Of a DNA stretch of 64,000 nt, positions 1-11,820 are shown piece by piece; position 1 is the stretch's first letter; every line of letters starts with the position of its first letter. Origin of the DNA: Piper betle. Its lineage: Eukaryota; Streptophyta; Magnoliopsida; Piperales; Piperaceae. Under the pieces are notes generated by a model that ran no database searches, was not told where the DNA came from, and was given only the letters and a program-made list of their open reading frames with translations. The DNA lies in the NCBI GenBank assembly GCA_033002965.1, contig JAURVB010011108.1, positions 1-64,000 on the forward strand, read 5' to 3'. The position numbers and the translations under genes are program-made.

Positions 1-1394
1 GTTTGAGTAGCACAATTGTCGTCCGTATATTGCACTTACACCGACCAAGTGGAGCAATTATTGTGGAAGTAAGGGCCAAGTAGTCACCTCACCCTACAGG
101 GGGACAACTACTTAAAGATTTTCTTAGCTTTGCACAAAGACTGCATGTCACAACATTGAGAGCAGAGTTGGGTCAAAGATTGAGGACAAGATATAGCTAC
201 GTTAATGTCATGCGGGCATAGGAAAGTTAGGTGCACTAGAATTATTTGGATGTGATGGAACATGATTGACTTCACCAGCCATCTTGCATACCATCGCCTT
301 AACCTGACATCCTTGGGTCAGATGTGTATTGCAAGATAGTGTTAGTAACAGTCTTATGGGGATCATCTAACAGTGTTAGTGAGTCTTTTAGGGATGAATA
401 TAGATAGAGTCCAAGAACAGAGTAGTGTGACCTCCAGATGGGATGGCCATAGTAGTTAGATTCTTCTCTAAGCATGACAACAGATGTATGCATTTTAGCC
501 AACGTATACATATCAAATGATTAGCAGATGGTCAAACATGCAGTACGACCTTAGCCAGCAAGAGGTGTTTGACTCGTACTAGAATTTTGGCATAGATGAT
601 GGGTTTAGTGAGGGAGAGTCCTTCAGAGAGAGAGTATTATTCGTGTGCTTCGTCAACACGATTAGGTCCTTACCTTGAGCCGTAAGATTTAGCCTTTACC
701 ACGAGTATAGGAGTTACCTTCGTGGTACTGTTTAGGGCTTACAGTGCAGGTAGCCAATGGCATACCAGTCTGAAGAAGACAACTTCACCCAAGCTTGGTA
801 GCGACGAAAATAGGGACTCATTTAGACCAGATGCAGATTCCACAATTCTATGCAAAGTATGCTATCATCCTCCTTGAGACACATTGTACATGTACAGGTG
901 TTCTCAGCATCATTCCATCACAAAGAGCTCCCATCAGCAGCAGTTAGTGGTTGTATAGATAGTTACGAGAGTCATAGCATGCAGTATAGTCATAGCAGCT
1001 ATCTTTGTTCCATTATGGAACAGAGTGGGATAATTGATTTAGGGCCGAGTTAGCTAGGACTTGGTGAGTAGTCTAGTTCTTCTGACAAGGACACCTGAGT
1101 GTTTGACATACACTAGCGACATGGAGCCATACAGCTCATTAGCCTTTACTTTTAATTGGTACTAGGGTCCACCTTAAGCCCTAGTACAACTGCAGGATCA
1201 ATAGCAGAGTGCCCTGAGGGTACACATAGTTGACTTGTCGCATTGATGAGGATTAGGGAGATATGGGTAGATGTTAGGCCGTATACATTGCACCAATATA
1301 GTTTTTCCTAATGTAGTTTAGACTAGTACCCTGCAGTACTCTTGAGTACCTGCTCGACTACCTAGTAGGCCCTTAGGGGTGAGCTTGGGTTTTT
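1..1394. other. Decayed internal region of a retrotransposon, unassigned
   Basis: No ORF here shows a recognisable domain; the longest open stretches are under 75 codons. The stretch lies upstream of a family-C LTR and, together with 3789-4207, probably forms the internal (non-LTR) part of that Ty3/gypsy-type element, because 4171-4207 resembles the pre-LTR polypurine region of gypsy elements in this window. That assignment is inference from position. I see no gag, protease or polymerase motif, so it could equally be a non-coding LARD-like interior. Confidence 0.3.
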
Positions 1395-1932
1395 TGTGAG
1401 ATCCCTCAAATTAGTCCCACATCTAATACCTACTGGGAGAAGATCATGTTTATAAGTGGGAATGGACTATAGATCTTTAACTTCCAGGGTACCCATTTTA
1501 AAGAAATGACTTAGCCCATTACGTTGCACTTTGGGCTGGGTCATTACAAAATGGTATCAGAGCCGACCTGGTTCCGTGTTAGATGGTGGGATGGACTATG
1601 GACGTTGGCTAGGCTTCCGGTCACGGGCCAAAAAAGGTCGTGGGCTGGGGTTAGCAACGGGCCAAGACTAGAAACGTTGGCTAGGCTGCCGGTCACGGGC
1701 CAAAAAGGACGTGGGCTAGGGCCAGCAACGGGCCAAGAATAGGCATTTCGGGGACGAAATTTCCTAAGGTGGGTGGATTGTGAGATCCCTCAACTTAGTC
1801 CCACATCTAATACCTAATGGGAGAAGATCCTATTTATAAGTGGGAATGGACTATAGATCTTTAACTTTCGGGGTACCCATTTTAAAGAAATGACTTAGCC
1901 CATTACGTTGCACTTTGGGCTGGGTCATTACA
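1395..1932 (+). mobile_element. TRIM (miniature LTR retrotransposon), copy 1
   Basis: Two direct LTRs of 154 bp, 1395-1548 and 1779-1932, start TGTGAGATCC and end in TTACA. Three bases after the first LTR lies TGGTATCAGAGC (1552-1563), the primer site matching plant initiator tRNA-Met. Just before the second LTR is a purine-rich tract (about 1749-1778) containing GGACGAAATTTCCTAAGG. The 230-bp interior has no coding capacity and holds a 72-bp tandem duplication (units starting near 1602 and 1674). This is the layout of a TRIM, which needs proteins from another element. Flanks are T-rich on the left and AAATT on the right, so no target duplication is visible. Three more copies of the family are in the window. 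Confidence 0.9.
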
Positions 1933-1936
1933 AAAT

Positions 1937-3788
1937 TGTAAGAACCGTAAAAATATGTGAAAATTTTTTCAAGACTTGAACCTAAGTATTATGAAATATT
2001 ATTTTCGATGAATGGATATGGTTGGTTATCAAGTAAACCGGTCACGGTTTAACGTAAAGCCAAACCCTAACCTTAGAGAAGACGTAAGGCCAAACTCTGG
2101 CATTAGGGAAGACGAACCCAACCTAGAGAATACTGATTCATGAACGGATGATGGGGTAAGAGAATTTAATAAAGGGACTCGTTGAACCTAGGGAATACCT
2201 ATACATGAATAGATGTGAGAATTTAATTGAGGAACTCGTTGAAGCATATATATATAGGAGGAGGGGGTTAGGGAGGAAAGGCAGTCCACTCCTTCTTGCC
2301 TCCTCTCCAGTGCCTTTCCATTGTGGTGTAAGTATTTCATACTTCTTCTTAGTTTCTTTTCCATTAGAACTCTTACATGCATGGTTGCAACGCATAAATT
2401 CATTAGAAATACCTTGCTAAGTTGCTGGAACTTTTTGGTATAAATTGCAATAGGTCTTTGGGTGTTGAGATATTGTATGGTTGCAAATTAGATGGCAGAT
2501 ATGAAATTCACGTTTGACTAGTTTCAAAAAACCCTATTTTTTTTAGCCGCACTGTTCAAAATCTAATAATGGACATGTCAGAATGGAACAGACAGTCTAT
2601 AATTAAATATCGGCCAATAGGGGGTACGATGGAATGAACCCATCGGCTCAACCTAATATAGTGGTACTGGTGGAATGGACCCATCGGCCAATAGGGGGTA
2701 CGGTGGAATGGACCCATCGGCTCAACCTAATACAGTGGTACGGTGGAATGGACCCATCGGCCAATAGGGGGTACGGTGGAATGGACCCATCGGCTCAACC
2801 TAATACAATGGTACGGTGGAATGGACACATCGGCCAATAGGGGGGTACGGTGGAATGGACCCATCGGCTCAACCTAATACAGTGGTACGGTGGAATGGAC
2901 CCATCAGCCAATAGGGGGTACAGTGGAATGGACCCATCGGCTCAACCTAATAAGTGGTACGGTGGAATGGACCCATCGGCCAATAGGGGGTACGGTGGAA
3001 TAGACCCATCGGCTCAACCTAATACAGTGGTACGGTGGAATGGACCCATCGGCCAATAGGGGGTACGGTGGAATGGACCCATCGGCTCAACCTAATAAGT
3101 GGTACGGTGGAATGGACCCATCAGCCAATAGGGGGTACGGTGGAATGGACCCATCGGCTCAACATAATAAGTGGTACAGTGGAATGGACCCATCGGCTAA
3201 TAAGGGGTACGATGGATTGACCCATCGACCCAATATTTTATAGTGGCATGGTGGACTAACCCATCAGCCAATAGAACTACATCATAATAGGGGGTACGAT
3301 GGAATGAACCAATCGGCCAATAAGGGGGCACGATGGACTAACCCATCGGCCCAATATTTTATAGTGGCATGGTGGACTAACCCATCAGCCAATAGTACAA
3401 CATAATATGGGGTACGATGGAATGAACCAATCGGCCAATAAGGGGTACGATGGACTGACCCATCGGCCCAATATTTTATAGTGGCATGGTGGACTAACCC
3501 ATCAGCCAATAGAACTACATCGAGCTTGATCCCGACATGGGTATGTAGGCCAATCAAGATTGTTTGATTTCAGCTCAAATAAGGTAGAATATAGTCAGGT
3601 TAGGAGAATGGGTAATAAATGGGACTTCTTTTTATTTTGTTTTGAGTTATAAATGTGGCTATGGGAAATGGTCTAAGACTGTGGGAACCATTATTTTATA
3701 ACTTATTACTCAGCATTTAGTAGTTTTATTTTGGTAACACTTGGCCAACAAGGCCCACAATATTGTTAAAAATGGCCGGGTCGTTACA
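1937..3788 (+). mobile_element. Family-D LTR-like element, copy 1 (probable solo LTR)
   Basis: The segment begins TGTAAGAACC and ends GGGTCGTTACA, typical LTR termini here. Its last 190 bp or so are clearly similar, on the opposite strand, to the first 190 bp from 5398 (family-D copy 2), including a shared stretch around the word AGACTGTGGGA. The middle is taken up by a minisatellite (2612-3530). I found no polymerase genes, so a solo LTR is the simplest reading. Flanking 5-mers (AAAAT and TTTTT) do not match, so the left boundary is uncertain. Confidence 0.55.
2612..3530. repeat. Minisatellite, 73-bp dimeric unit plus a longer variant block
   Basis: From about 2612 to 3240 the sequence repeats a 73-bp unit made of two related halves of roughly 33 and 40 bp, both built on GGTACGGTGGAATGGACCCA. 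The spacing of GGCTCAACC is 73 bp (for example 2646, 2719, 2792). From about 3241 to 3530 a variant block with a longer period (about 125 bp) contains the related words GGTGGACTAACCCATCAGCC. The array lies inside a family-D LTR. Because the unit lacks stops in several frames it gives long but meaningless ORFs. Confidence 0.95.
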
Positions 3789-4207
3789 TTTTTCCTGCCA
3801 AAGTCATTGCATTTCAGTCTCCATAGTTAGCAGTGACAGTAGGAGTTAGTCCAGCAAGATGACTCGAGCATGCATGGTTAGCCCAGCAAGACGAGTCGAG
3901 CAATCATGGTCAGTCCAGTGAGACGATTCGAGCATGTATGATTAGTGTAGACAGATAATTCTAGCATGTATGGCATGTTTTGCTAGATGATTCGAGCATG
4001 TGTAGTCTATCCAGCTAGATTAGTAAGGAGCTAGTCAGCTTCATCACCACTCAAAGATCTAGCTTCATGTTTGTACATTTGGACCATGTGCAACTAGCTG
4101 TCAAGGGAGTGCTACCAGTTTGTCAGCAATATGGCATCTTTAGTTGAGTCCTCCTATCATAGTTGATGTAAGAAATTCTAAGGACAGAATTTTTAAGAAT
4201 GAGAGGT
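3789..4207 (+). other. 3' internal region of the family-C element with 32-bp repeats
   Basis: No gene is visible. At 3845-4022 there are about 5.5 imperfect copies of a 32-bp unit resembling GTTAGTCCAGCAAGATGACT. The last 35 bp (4171-4207) read TAAGGACAGAATTTTTAAG and then a purine run, resembling the pre-polypurine motif that precedes LTRs in the gypsy element at 50.1 kb and in the TRIMs. It directly precedes the family-C LTR at 4208, so it is best read as the 3' untranslated end of that element. Confidence 0.5.
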
Positions 4208-5779
4208 TATAAAACCTCAGTTTTGGCTTAGGGTTTACTCGATATTAATTTTTCCCTGTTCGGGTCAGTATCAAGTCAGTTTGAGCAAGCTCGTGCCAGA
4301 CTAATTTTCAGAATATGACTATGAAGCCCAGATGGCCATATGAGCATGTTATGAACTCTAAGTATGCCTGACATGCATATGATAGTTTCAGTTATGATAC
4401 AATAAAACATGCATTATGAGTGTATACACGAAGTATACATAAGATTTTTATGAGTTAGCCAGAATTTTAGGTGTAGATCTAAGCTGTTTCAGCGTTTAGC
4501 ATCCATTTAGGATTTTTTGGGTATTTTATTTGCATGCAACATAGAATTTTTGATCACTCGATTGTGCCCCTGTGGGCCCATCTTGATTGAGTTCAGGGTT
4601 CGAGGACCATTTAACTTTTTGGCCTCGATTCCCGCGTATAGAGTTATTTTTAGGACTTAAGTCAGTCGATCTAAGCTTTTCGTCCATGTGTATAGTGCAT
4701 ATACCCATAGGTGGGCCCAACTAGGCCACAAGTTGTCGAACGTCCAAATCATGCCATGTGCCATCTGCTTAGCTTTATCTTCACCCTTTGATTTCTAGTG
4801 ACTTCCCCATGATTTTCACCTTGACGCTACCACGGCTTCGACTCGCCACCAACGAGTCTCCGCCTTGCCCCGGGCCACCAGTTTGGTATGAGCATGACCA
4901 ACTTGTGGCCAGCTATAAGTTCATACCCACAATGGCCACAGCGCAGCCGCAATCCCCACTGGTGACGACGTTTTCACTGTCAATTTTTGTCGTCACCGTC
5001 ACCCTTAAAGGCCATTTTCCCGCACCGACGACTTTGCTCCGGTGAAGTTGACTCACCAAAAGCTTCATATTGTCCTCATCTTAATTTTGAGACCACCCAC
5101 GACCACCACCATGGTCGTGATCGCCGCCGTCGATGTCGGAGCACCTAGCAGCGATGCCGCCTCTTTCAGGGAATTTTCCGGCCAGCCAGTGGCCGGACTC
5201 CCCGATCGACACCACCAACAGCTCCGCCTTTGCCCCCTTGATCGATCCCGATTGGCAGCAACCCCAGTCGCGCCACCATCGGAGTTTTCTAATGACAGAC
5301 AACGGTCGCCCCGTCCTGCCTGTTTGCCCATCTTCGCTTTCGTGTTCGTGTCCACCTGTCGCTTCCACGTCCGCCTGACTAGCCCCAGTCCGCCAAATGT
5401 AACGACCCGCCTTTTATCACAACATTGTGGGCCTAGCTGGCCAGGTGTTACTCAAAATTAAGCAAATATGTCTAACATTTTTAACAAAAACATATAAAGA
5501 TCCCACAGTCTTGGACCGTTTCCCATTAGCCACACTTATTTCTCAATAATAATAAAGAAAAAAGGAGTCCTCCTATTTATTTTGCTCCATGCCCTAGTTG
5601 TCAATCACATACTTTCATATCTGCACACCTGCGGAGGTAATTTCGTGTTAGTCATTACAACACTAAGTAGTATAATAGATAAAACAAATCAAGTACATTC
5701 CACTATTTCCTTATGTTTATTTTAATATGCGGTGGAGCGATTCCGCTATACTCCAAAACAATGCGGAGGAGGTATCCGC

Positions 5780-6195
5780 TGTGATCCGCACACCCCGGTC
5801 GTAGCCCTTTTGTGGGGAGGCTACCACTACCGTATCCAGTGCCAGTGCCTCGCACACCCCGGCCGTAGCCTTTTTGTGGGGAAGCTATCACTGCACTCAG
5901 GTGATTGCTACGCCCCGTTTGTGGGGAAGCTCTCACTACCAATTCTAGTGCCAGTGCTTCACACACCCCGGCTGTAGCCTTTTTATGGGGAGGCTATCAC
6001 TGCACTCAGGTGAATGCTACGCCCCGTTTGTGGGGAAGCTCTCACTGCCAATTCTAGTGCCAGTGCCTCACACACCCTGGCCGTAGCCTTTTCTGGGGAG
6101 GCTATCACTGCACTCAGGTGAGATGTAGGAATCGTTGTGCCTCGCTCACCCCAGCCGTAGCCTTTTTATGGGGCGGCTATCACTACTCCAAAACA
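5780..6195. repeat. Minisatellite with 109-bp unit
   Basis: The word ACACCCCGG followed by a GTAGCC block recurs at about 5852, 5961 and 6070, a period of 109 bp, with shorter partial units at both ends. Each unit contains GTGGGGAAGCT or close variants twice, so the 109-bp unit is itself built from shorter related blocks. It lies in family-D copy 2 and is unrelated by eye to the minisatellite of copy 1. Confidence 0.9.
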
Positions 6196-7139
6196 GTGTA
6201 AATGCATTACACAATTTACGCACATAATACGACCCCGTGTCGGACTGAGTCAATTCTTTGACCCCAGTTGCACTCTCGGTGCATGGTGGTCGAATCTGGG
6301 CTCAGGCCGACCTAGGCTACCAACAAGGAAAGTACGATGTTCTACCTATTATACGTACCTGACTTGTGATTTCGTCCGATTGTGATCCGCTAACCCTAAT
6401 CTGAATGAGGGCATAAAATTATACATTAGTATAATTTTATTTTGCATGAACCTACATGCAACTACATGACTAATATACTATCAATTTTAAATGATGTAAT
6501 TAGTTAATGTTAGTCTTCATTTCTTATTAAATTTTGTTCGGGCGCGGGTTCGTCCGCTGGTGATGGATGGTATTTGCACTTCAGGTTGGTTTGTGGGTGC
6601 GTTAGAAGGTTCTCCTTCACTAGCACCTCTTTGTCTAGCCATATGCCTTGTCTCGGGGGCCATTTTCTTTTATCCACACTATCTCTTCAAGCTGCACTGC
6701 TACCTCTTGACGGTCCCCAGTGGAGTCGCCAATTTATGTTCGGGCGCGGGTTTGTCCGCTGGTGCGGGTTAGAGTGTTCCCGCGTCGGGTTGGAAGGGTT
6801 CGGTGGGACCGAGGCGCCCTTGCCGCGCAAAGAGACAGCGGGATGAGACTAAAGAGTCACAAGTATCCAATAACACTTAGACAATTCTTATGCACTCGGT
6901 GGGATGGCCATTTCCAATCCTAATTATTCATTTCCATAAACATATCATGCTTGAATGCATGAAAATTGCAACTGCAATGCTGCTTCAACTTCAGCAGGGA
7001 AAGATTGTCTTCCTCCTCTGGATTGCAATAACTCCTCCAAGGCGTCTCCTTCAATTGTAGCAAACCTTCATCTTCAAATGCAGCGTCCTCATCAAAAGCA
7101 TGCTGGAGCAGCGTTCTTTCCAATCAGCAGCAGCATGGT

Positions 7140-7560
7140 TGGCATCTCATCCTTCTTCTAACCGCAACATCGACCTTCAATGGCGTCCTTAATTGCAGCA
7201 GGGTGGATTTCAGCAACTCCTTCTTCAATCCAGCAAACATGGGTGTCCTCCTCCTAGCAGCAACATCAACCTTCAATGGCGACCTTAATTGCAGCAGGGT
7301 GGATTTCAGCAACTCTTTTAATCAGCAAGACAGCGACATGACATTTCCTTCCCCTTGCTTCTTCTCCAATGGCAGCAACAAGCAAGGATGTAGGAGTAGG
7401 GCGTCCTCCTCCTAACAGCAGCAGCCTGGGCGTGGAACACCGTCTTCCAGCCCCCCCTCCTTCTTTCAACCTGCAATGGCGTCCTTCTCCTAGCAGCAGG
7501 GTGGATTTCAGCAACTCCTTCTTCAATTCAGCAACAGCAAGGCAAGGTCTCCAGTAAAAA
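7140..7560. repeat. Imperfect repeats built on GGATTTCAGCAACTC
   Basis: The phrase GTGGATTTCAGCAACTC occurs near 7203, 7301 and 7502, embedded in larger imperfect duplications with GCAGCAGGG and TTCAATGGCG. The block lies inside the LTR of element J. The CAG-rich composition opens ORFs on both strands, none with a recognisable domain. Confidence 0.7.
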
Positions 7561-7695
7561 GACAGAGTCTTCTACTTCGTCAAGTGGCTCCTTCTTTAAG
7601 TAGTAATGCATGGCATCTCTTTCTTCTAGCCTCCATTGCAGCCAGATCCTCCCTGTAGCAGCAACAGGCGTCCTCCTTTATAGCAAGTAGCAACA

Positions 7696-7813
7696 ACTTC
7701 GTCTTCCTCCACTTCGTCTTCTTCAATGGCAGCAATGACTTCGTCTTCCTCCACTTCGTCTTCTTCAATGGCAGCAATGACTTCGTCTTCCTCCACTTCG
7801 TCTTCTTCAATCT
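7696..7813. repeat. 42-bp tandem repeat, about 2.8 copies
   Basis: A 42-bp unit starting ACTTCGTCTTCCTCCACTTC and ending in GGCAGCAATG is repeated almost exactly from 7696 to 7813, with a shorter CTTCGTCTTC sub-repeat inside each unit. It lies inside the LTR of element J and looks like local slippage rather than coding sequence. Confidence 0.9.
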
Positions 7814-9723
7814 CGTGGACCCCTTTCCCTCCTTCCGAATAAATCTCACGTATCTCATTTCTATTAAATTAGGCATAACCACGGGTTCAACCACGACTGG
7901 CTGGGTTAACCGTCATGATTGAGTCGAGGGGTGCGGTGAAAAATTTGGACGAACAAATTTTTAGAAATTCTAATGATAATTAATTATTAATTATCCCCAT
8001 CCAAATCCCATTATCTAATTGATAATTTAATTATTAACATGTCCCATACTTACCTGGTTGCCATTCTACTTTAACATTTCATTTAACAACCCCAAATCTC
8101 CTAGCTTTATTGTAGTCAACCAGCGAAAGCCGGTATTTTCACCATGCATGGCGACTAACCAGTAACGTGGCGGCCTCCATTGGCTGCTATGGCGTCTCCA
8201 ACTTGGCCACCACATGGCAACCCTCAACCAGTCCTTGGCGACCCTCTTCCGGCTACCCAATCAGCAACCCCGACCTGACCATGGTGACTCCATGTCGGTC
8301 ACATAATCAGCCCATGACCCATGGCAGCATCTCCCTAGTCGGCTACATAAACAGCACCCGACCAGACCCATGGCGACTACTCTAGTCAGCCACATAAACA
8401 GCACCCAACCAACATGTCTTCTTTTCCTTCCACCCAATTTCAGACCCCATCTTCTATCTACCCCACTGATCCTATTGGAAAAACCTCAAAGATCCAATCT
8501 TTATCCGCTGCTATCTCATGGAACTCGGACTACACCCTACATGGGGACCTTAATTTCACCATTCATGGTGGTCAACCAGCAGCCATGACGACCATGTCCT
8601 GCCCCATCAAGGTGACGACTAGCACCACCCCAAGTGACGACCAGTCTGCCCTTTCCATGGCAGATCCACGTCTGGCCAGCAACACCACCCATGGCAACAC
8701 CAACCTAGTCTCCCTTCACGTTCCTGATTTACATCCCTCCCCGACGGTCTGACTCGGCCACCCAAGGCGACTCCGTCCGGCCAGCCACACCACTGGGAGC
8801 ACTCCCTACTTCCAGCTCGTCAACCCAACTCACAAGGATGGAAGATGGTGTTGTTGCTGCTGCAAAAACAGCAAGACGTCCTCCTGGTTTTCTTCTTCCC
8901 TTGTTGATTTCTCATTTGATTCTTATGTTTATCATGTTTATGATTTATGCAACATGTATATGCATGCAATAAAAGAAAAAGAAAGGAAAAGAAATTACCC
9001 GAGCGAAGGAGGAAAAACTAGTGTCTGTCCAAGGAGGAAAAAGATGTAGATGATGCCCTCCCTTCTCCTTTTATCAAGAATAAGATGACGGCTAGGGTAT
9101 GTGGAAGCACCCTTTCACCGTAATTCCTTTAACCGGGTAATTGGGTAATCAACACGGTTCACTTAACCATTTCACTTAACCTCTTAAATAGGTACATGGT
9201 TTGGTTCACTTAAATGGTTAAATGGATAAGTAATGTGGTCGACTCGACCGATTCAACTAGAATCGTCCGGTTAGAAATTACTTTTCAATTAACCGGGTAA
9301 TTCATACTTAACCAGCTAACGATTTTTTTCCCACGTTCGATCCCACCACGTCGAACATTATTTTTTATTATTATTGTTATATATATATATATTTGGGTCT
9401 TTACACCAACCCTCCTACCCATGTGCGACTCTACTCATCTAGCTCAGGTCCGCCGGCTGTTTTCATGTTTATTTATTTATTACTTATTATTATTATGTCT
9501 TGATTTTTATGCCACATGTTTAGTTATAGGTTTTTGAGCACTATTTCTTTATTACGATGTATTGATGATAATAGCACACACCATGAGCATGCATCATATG
9601 GATATATTAGTATTCTACTTAATAGTGGGATCCTATGTAGGTTTCAGACTCAAAGCTTGCCGTAGATGTGCAAATACGCTTGACTCCTTGCGAGTAAACT
9701 TTAATCATGTTTTAGACGTAGAA

Positions 9724-9820
9724 TGACATCAACGGTGTTTATCGGATCCCTTCGATGTCAGGTCATTTAGCCGTGTTTATACACATGTTTAATAAAACAA
9801 CAAGGATGAGATCCCTTGTT
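9724..9820 (+). promoter_or_regulatory. Paired LTR palindromes, family C (right half of split LTR)
   Basis: First palindrome: TGACATC (9724-9730) pairs with GATGTCA (9754-9760) around a loop containing TTTATCGGATCC. Second palindrome: AACAAGG (9799-9805) pairs with CCTTGTT (9814-9820) around ATGAGATC. The gap between the two is 38 bp and TATATAAG follows at 9851. The same arrangement with different stems occurs in the other LTR families of this window. A promoter-proximal role is inferred from position only. Confidence 0.6.
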
Positions 9821-10563
9821 AGTTTTTGAACTGAAGCTCTAGAAATATATTATATAAGCCTCTACCCTAAGCCTATTATATAAGTACATGCATTTTTACG
9901 GATTTCACGAATGAGAGAAGGAGTGGTACGGAGATATGTATGGACCGCATTAGTACTCCTTCAAACCCTGAGGTAGTGTAGTGAATGAGGGCAGTGTGTA
10001 ATGTAGCACATTTCCGGAATTTGTGGCACTAACTTAACTATTTCTTTTCCCACTCGAGTACCGTGGCAAGTGATATGGAAGATGTGAGGGCGTAAGCGTT
10101 GTATGTTTTAATTTGATTATGAGTCGTGCATGCGAGCCGGCACTTGCTTAAGTATGTTTACTTACCGCCGAGTTTGAGGTAATCTCGAAGTTTCATAAGT
10201 TTTTGTGAGTAATAGAATACTCATTTGCCAATTTGTATTAGTTATCTTTTAAACTTGTAACATTCGTTACTGACATTTTTCATATAATATATGTAGGTCA
10301 TGCAATCTTGAGTTGACTTTGGTGGGAGGACAAATAAATGCTACACACACTTGAGCTTAGTGTAGTTATTTACTTTCTTACTTTTAATTATGTTTGATGT
10401 GTATTGGCATGTATTTAACGGTGTCTTCCATTCTCATGACACGAAGAAGGTTATTTCGTTCTATTTTATCGATCCAGTCGTACCGACCAACAACTTTAAA
10501 CATGACTCGACTTGATCACAATATTTCTGATTTGGTTCTTAAGTGAACCGAATTAGGGTGACA

Positions 10564-11765
10564 ATGGAGGCTGAGTATGCCCAACATGCATATAATGGTT
10601 TAAATTATGATACAGTAGAGCATGAGTTATCAGTGTATACATGAGGTATAGATATGATTTTTATGAGTTAGTCAAGATTTTAGGCCTAGATCTTGGTCAT
10701 TGCCGCGTTTAGCTTCCATTTGGAATATTCTAGGTATTTAATTTACATGCAGCATAGGAATTTTGGATCACTGGATTGTGCCCCTGTGGGCGCACCTTGA
10801 TTGAGTTCATGGTTTAAAGCACATTTAGCCTTATTGCCTCGATTTCCACCTATAAAGTTACTTTTAGGACTCGAGTGAGTTTTAACTTTATACGGTCTCG
10901 ATTTGAGATTTTCACCCATATGTATATTACATATACCAATAGGTAGGCCCCACTAGGCCACGAGTTGTCGAACTTCCTGATTGTGCCACTTGGCAAGATC
11001 TAAGCTGTATACTCAACCTAGCTCCACCCAGTTATTTCCGGTGATGCCCCTCGATTTTGGATGCTCTCACATTAGCACCACCACCACTTAGGCTCGCCAC
11101 CGGCGAGTCTTCACCTATCCTCGGCCACCGGACCAACACCCCATCAGCGCCTCGCGGCTAGCTTTATATCCATACCCTTCATGACCACTGGTGCCACCGC
11201 AGTTGCAGCCGGCGATAGAGTTCTTGAAGCCGGTTTCCTCTGCCGCTGCAGCCATTCGAGTCGTTTTCCATTGCCAGTGAGCCACCTCCAACCAATCCAA
11301 CCACCCCAACAACTTTCCCTCACCAAGATCTTCCATTTGAGACGAACACCGACCTCCGCGGCGTGGCCTCCTGATCTTGTTTGCCAGCCTGCCAGGCCAT
11401 ATTCGAGTCCGCAAGTCCGCCCAGTCAACCCAGCCCTTTTTCCAGTTGACCCAGACTGGGTTGGTTTAGCCCATTCGGTTTGCTTTGGTTGAGCACATTT
11501 TCAGCCTGTATCCAACTGTTTCTCAACTGTTTTTTGTAATTTAAGAACCCATGTATTAGTTTAGATGCATATTTACAAGATTTAGCATGTTTAGATGTTA
11601 TAATTATTTTTCTTTATTTATTATTTTATTATTTATTTATTATTATTATTATTCATTTCGTATTTTTCTTGCATTTATTGATTATAATGCATGTTTATAT
11701 AATTACTTTTTATTATTAATGATATATTTACTTATGAATATCAGTCTTATTTATGCTTACAAAAT

Positions 11766-11820
<55 letters not shown>

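Larger units (their letters stand above)
6535..7955 (-). mobile_element. LTR element J, almost wholly internally deleted
   Basis: Target duplications are perfect: AATTT at 6530-6534 and 7956-7960. On the minus strand a 1.2-kb LTR runs from TGTTCGTCC (7955) to GCCCGAACA (6737). Two bases on comes AATTGGCGACTCCACTGGGG, the form of a plant LTR-element primer site, and then a short open stretch starting with an ATG near 6676, as expected for a gag start. About 130 bp later the sequence jumps into the last 28 bp of a second LTR (6535-6562), which repeats 6737-6764 with one mismatch. The rest of the interior and nearly the whole 3' LTR are missing. Confidence 0.8.
5398..9405 (-). mobile_element. 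Family-D LTR-like element, copy 2, inserted in a family-C LTR
   Basis: On the minus strand the element starts TGTAAAGACC (at 9405) and ends GGGTCGTTACA (at 5398). The 5-mers outside are CCAAA (5393-5397) and CCAAC (9406-9410), a 4-of-5 target duplication. Removing it rejoins the two halves of a family-C LTR. It contains a nested element J (6535-7955), leaving about 2.6 kb of its own sequence, and a 109-bp minisatellite. The end near 5398 is similar to the 3' end of family-D copy 1. No coding domains were seen, so it is probably a solo LTR. Confidence 0.7.
4208..10563 (+). mobile_element. Family-C Ty3/gypsy-type LTR, interrupted by family D
   Basis: Two blocks, 4208-5397 and 9411-10563, align in order with the complete family-C solo LTR at 50182-54503. 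The left block starts TATAAAACC where the complete copy has TGCAAAACC, and the right block ends GTGACA where others have GTTACA. Between them sits a family-D element (5398-9405) flanked by CCAAA and CCAAC, a near-perfect target duplication. A gypsy-like purine tract just upstream suggests this was the 3' LTR of a larger element. The right block contains the paired palindromes (9724-9820) and a TATA-like sequence at 9851. Confidence 0.75.

Noticed and set aside
2634..3243. Overlapping ORFs with repeating MDPSANRGYGG-type peptides
   Set aside because: They are translations of the 73-bp minisatellite in several frames; no conserved protein and all frames look alike.
1390..3793. TTTTT on both sides of TRIM copy 1 plus family-D copy 1, as if they moved together
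   Set aside because: Poly-T 5-mers are uninformative and the two segments are unrelated elements; likely coincidence.
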